Source of the DNA: Micrococcales bacterium
GTDB lineage: Bacteria; Actinomycetota; Actinomycetes; S36-B12; UBA5976
Reading direction: 5' to 3'
DNA: 6,753 bases
NCBI GenBank assembly: GCA_024640585.1
Contig: JAHEEQ010000075.1
Coordinates: forward strand, 1-6,753
Shown: piece by piece, positions 5,789-6,753 of the stretch
Position numbering within the stretch: the stretch's first letter is position 1
Layout: each line of letters begins with the position of its first letter
Translations under genes and position numbers: made by a program
The notes under the pieces: model-generated
Seen by the model: only the letters and a program-made list of their open reading frames with translations
Databases searched by the model: none
Told to the model about the DNA's origin: nothing

Positions 5789-6753
5789 TGAACCGCAAAT
5801 GGCTAATGGAAGTTCTGCGTGATGAAACTAAATCTGCGTTCATCCTCTTTAGCGTGACAGTCTCAACATTATTAATCGTCATCTCTCCCTACGCATCAGA
5901 ACTTTTTTCATTTGCGAATGCTGAGTTGAGTTTTGGCTTCATGCAAACAGATGTACGAACTTTCGCGAGCGAATACTTGCTTGCGATTTTTTTCTTGGTT
6001 GCGGGTATTGAATTGCGACACGAGCTATCAAGTGGAAGTCTGAATTCTTTCAAAACTGCATCAGTTCCAGTGTTTGCGGCAATTGGCGGCATGTTCTTTC
6101 CGGCAGTGATTTATTTGCAAGTAAGTTCTGTCCAAAATGCATGGGGAGCGCCGATGGCGACGGACCTTCCATTTGCACTCGGCGTGATTGCAATTTTTGG
6201 TAAACGGTTGTCACTTGAAGTTCGAGCCTTCTTGCTAGCGCTTGCAATTGTTGATGATGCCCTTTCTGTATTGGTCATCACATTTGCGCTTGGGCATTCT
6301 TCGATTCATCCAACTTTTGTAGCCGTTCTAGTTGGCCTTCTCATACCTACAAAGCGCGGGGTTGCCGAAAAGATTCGCCATTTTGCGCATCCGATTTCCA
6401 CTGGAATCGCATTACCGTTATTTGCACTAACTGCCCTTGCAATTCCCCTCGAAATGTCGAGTTTGTTCAATGATCAAACTACTTCTATTTCTATCGCCAG
6501 ATTAATTGGAAAGCCACTTGGCATCCTGCTCGGCGCACTACTTGCTATTGCAATTTTCAAGGCACGAGCCAGTATTTCTAGGCGAGAAATTTTCTCCGTT
6601 GGCTGTGTAGCAAGTATTGGCTTTTCAGTATCACTGCTTTTTGTGAACCTGAGTGACCTAACGTCTATTCAGCTCAATGAGACTACTGGTGCGGTGATTG
6701 TCGCAATTCCACTTAGCGCAATCTTGGGAGCGATAGCTAGTTTGACGACTAAT
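5788..6753 (+). CDS. nhaA: Na+/H+ antiporter NhaA, shortened in the middle; C-terminal end cut by window edge
   Basis: The frame runs 322 codons to the window edge with no stop. NhaA exchanges Na+ or Li+ for two protons across the inner membrane. Seen: FFLVAGIELRHEL (68-80), the TM IV motif MATDLPFALGV with T125 and D126, the paired ion-binding aspartates of TM V in ALAIVDDALSV (D156, D157), HPISTGIALPLFAL (201-214), IGKPLGI with K242 (E. coli K300), and SIGFSVSLLF of TM XI. By eye against E. coli NhaA (388 aa), D164-K300 is 136 residues but D157-K242 only 85; about 46 residues corresponding to TM VI and VII are missing, and SIHPTFVAVLVGLLIP of TM VIII follows TM V almost directly. Removing two helices keeps the topology, and the frame is intact, so it reads as a variant rather than a broken gene. 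About eight residues probably lie beyond the edge. A strong GAGGAG lies 5 nt before the ATG, inside an inverted repeat. Confidence 0.92.
   Translation, partial: MNRKWLMEVLRDETKSAFILFSVTVSTLLIVISPYASELFSFANAELSFGFMQTDVRTFASEYLLAIFFLVAGIELRHELSSGSLNSFKTASVPVFAAIGGMFFPAVIYLQVSSVQNAWGAPMATDLPFALGVIAIFGKRLSLEVRAFLLALAIVDDALSVLVITFALGHSSIHPTFVAVLVGLLIPTKRGVAEKIRHFAHPISTGIALPLFALTALAIPLEMSSLFNDQTTSISIARLIGKPLGILLGALLAIAIFKARASISRREIFSVGCVASIGFSVSLLFVNLSDLTSIQLNETTGAVIVAIPLSAILGAIASLTTN

Noticed and set aside
5889..6247. Minus-strand open frames inside nhaA
   Set aside because: They are shadows of the strong nhaA frame, which carries all the family motifs.

Overview
The window looks like a piece of chromosome from a streamlined, low-to-moderate GC bacterium. 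My best guess is a freshwater Actinomycetota of the acI/Nanopelagicales type. This is inference: base composition is AT-leaning by eye, most intergenic gaps are under 75 bp, two convergent genes end with no base between their stops, and three start codons sit 6-7 nt downstream of a -10-like hexamer, which is the geometry of the leaderless mRNAs common in actinobacteria. No rRNA, tRNA, CRISPR array, insertion sequence or phage gene is visible. No stretch over 300 bases lacks a gene.

Layout. Positions 1-1960, minus strand: a probable three-gene operon read leftwards, made of an Rrf2-family repressor, a TauE/SafE (TSUP) membrane exporter and an AlkD-like DNA alkylation repair protein cut off by the left edge. 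Positions 2011-3240, plus strand: a divergent Ste24-type M48 membrane zinc protease. Positions 3241-4751, minus strand: a second operon read leftwards, made of an untracked 41-residue cysteine-rich protein, a SCO1/SenC-like lipoprotein and a TlpA/ResA-like membrane-anchored thioredoxin; the last two overlap. Positions 4825-6753, plus strand: trhO (tRNA U34 hydroxylase, rhodanese family), then nhaA (Na+/H+ antiporter), which runs off the right edge a few codons before its expected end.

How the genes fit together. The Rrf2-TSUP pair suggests controlled movement of a small sulfur-containing or organic anion. The SCO-TlpA pair is a typical extracytoplasmic thiol-redox couple, normally serving CuA assembly in cytochrome c oxidase, but this SCO protein lacks the conserved copper-binding histidine. 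TrhO and NhaA look like separate housekeeping functions.

Most of the window is ordinary. The parts worth a second look are: an NhaA that appears to lack the region of transmembrane helices VI and VII; a perfect 8-bp inverted repeat that encloses the nhaA ribosome binding site and reaches its start codon; the SCO protein without its histidine; the tiny cysteine-rich gene; and the apparent leaderless promoters. I found no convincing wholly new multi-gene system.
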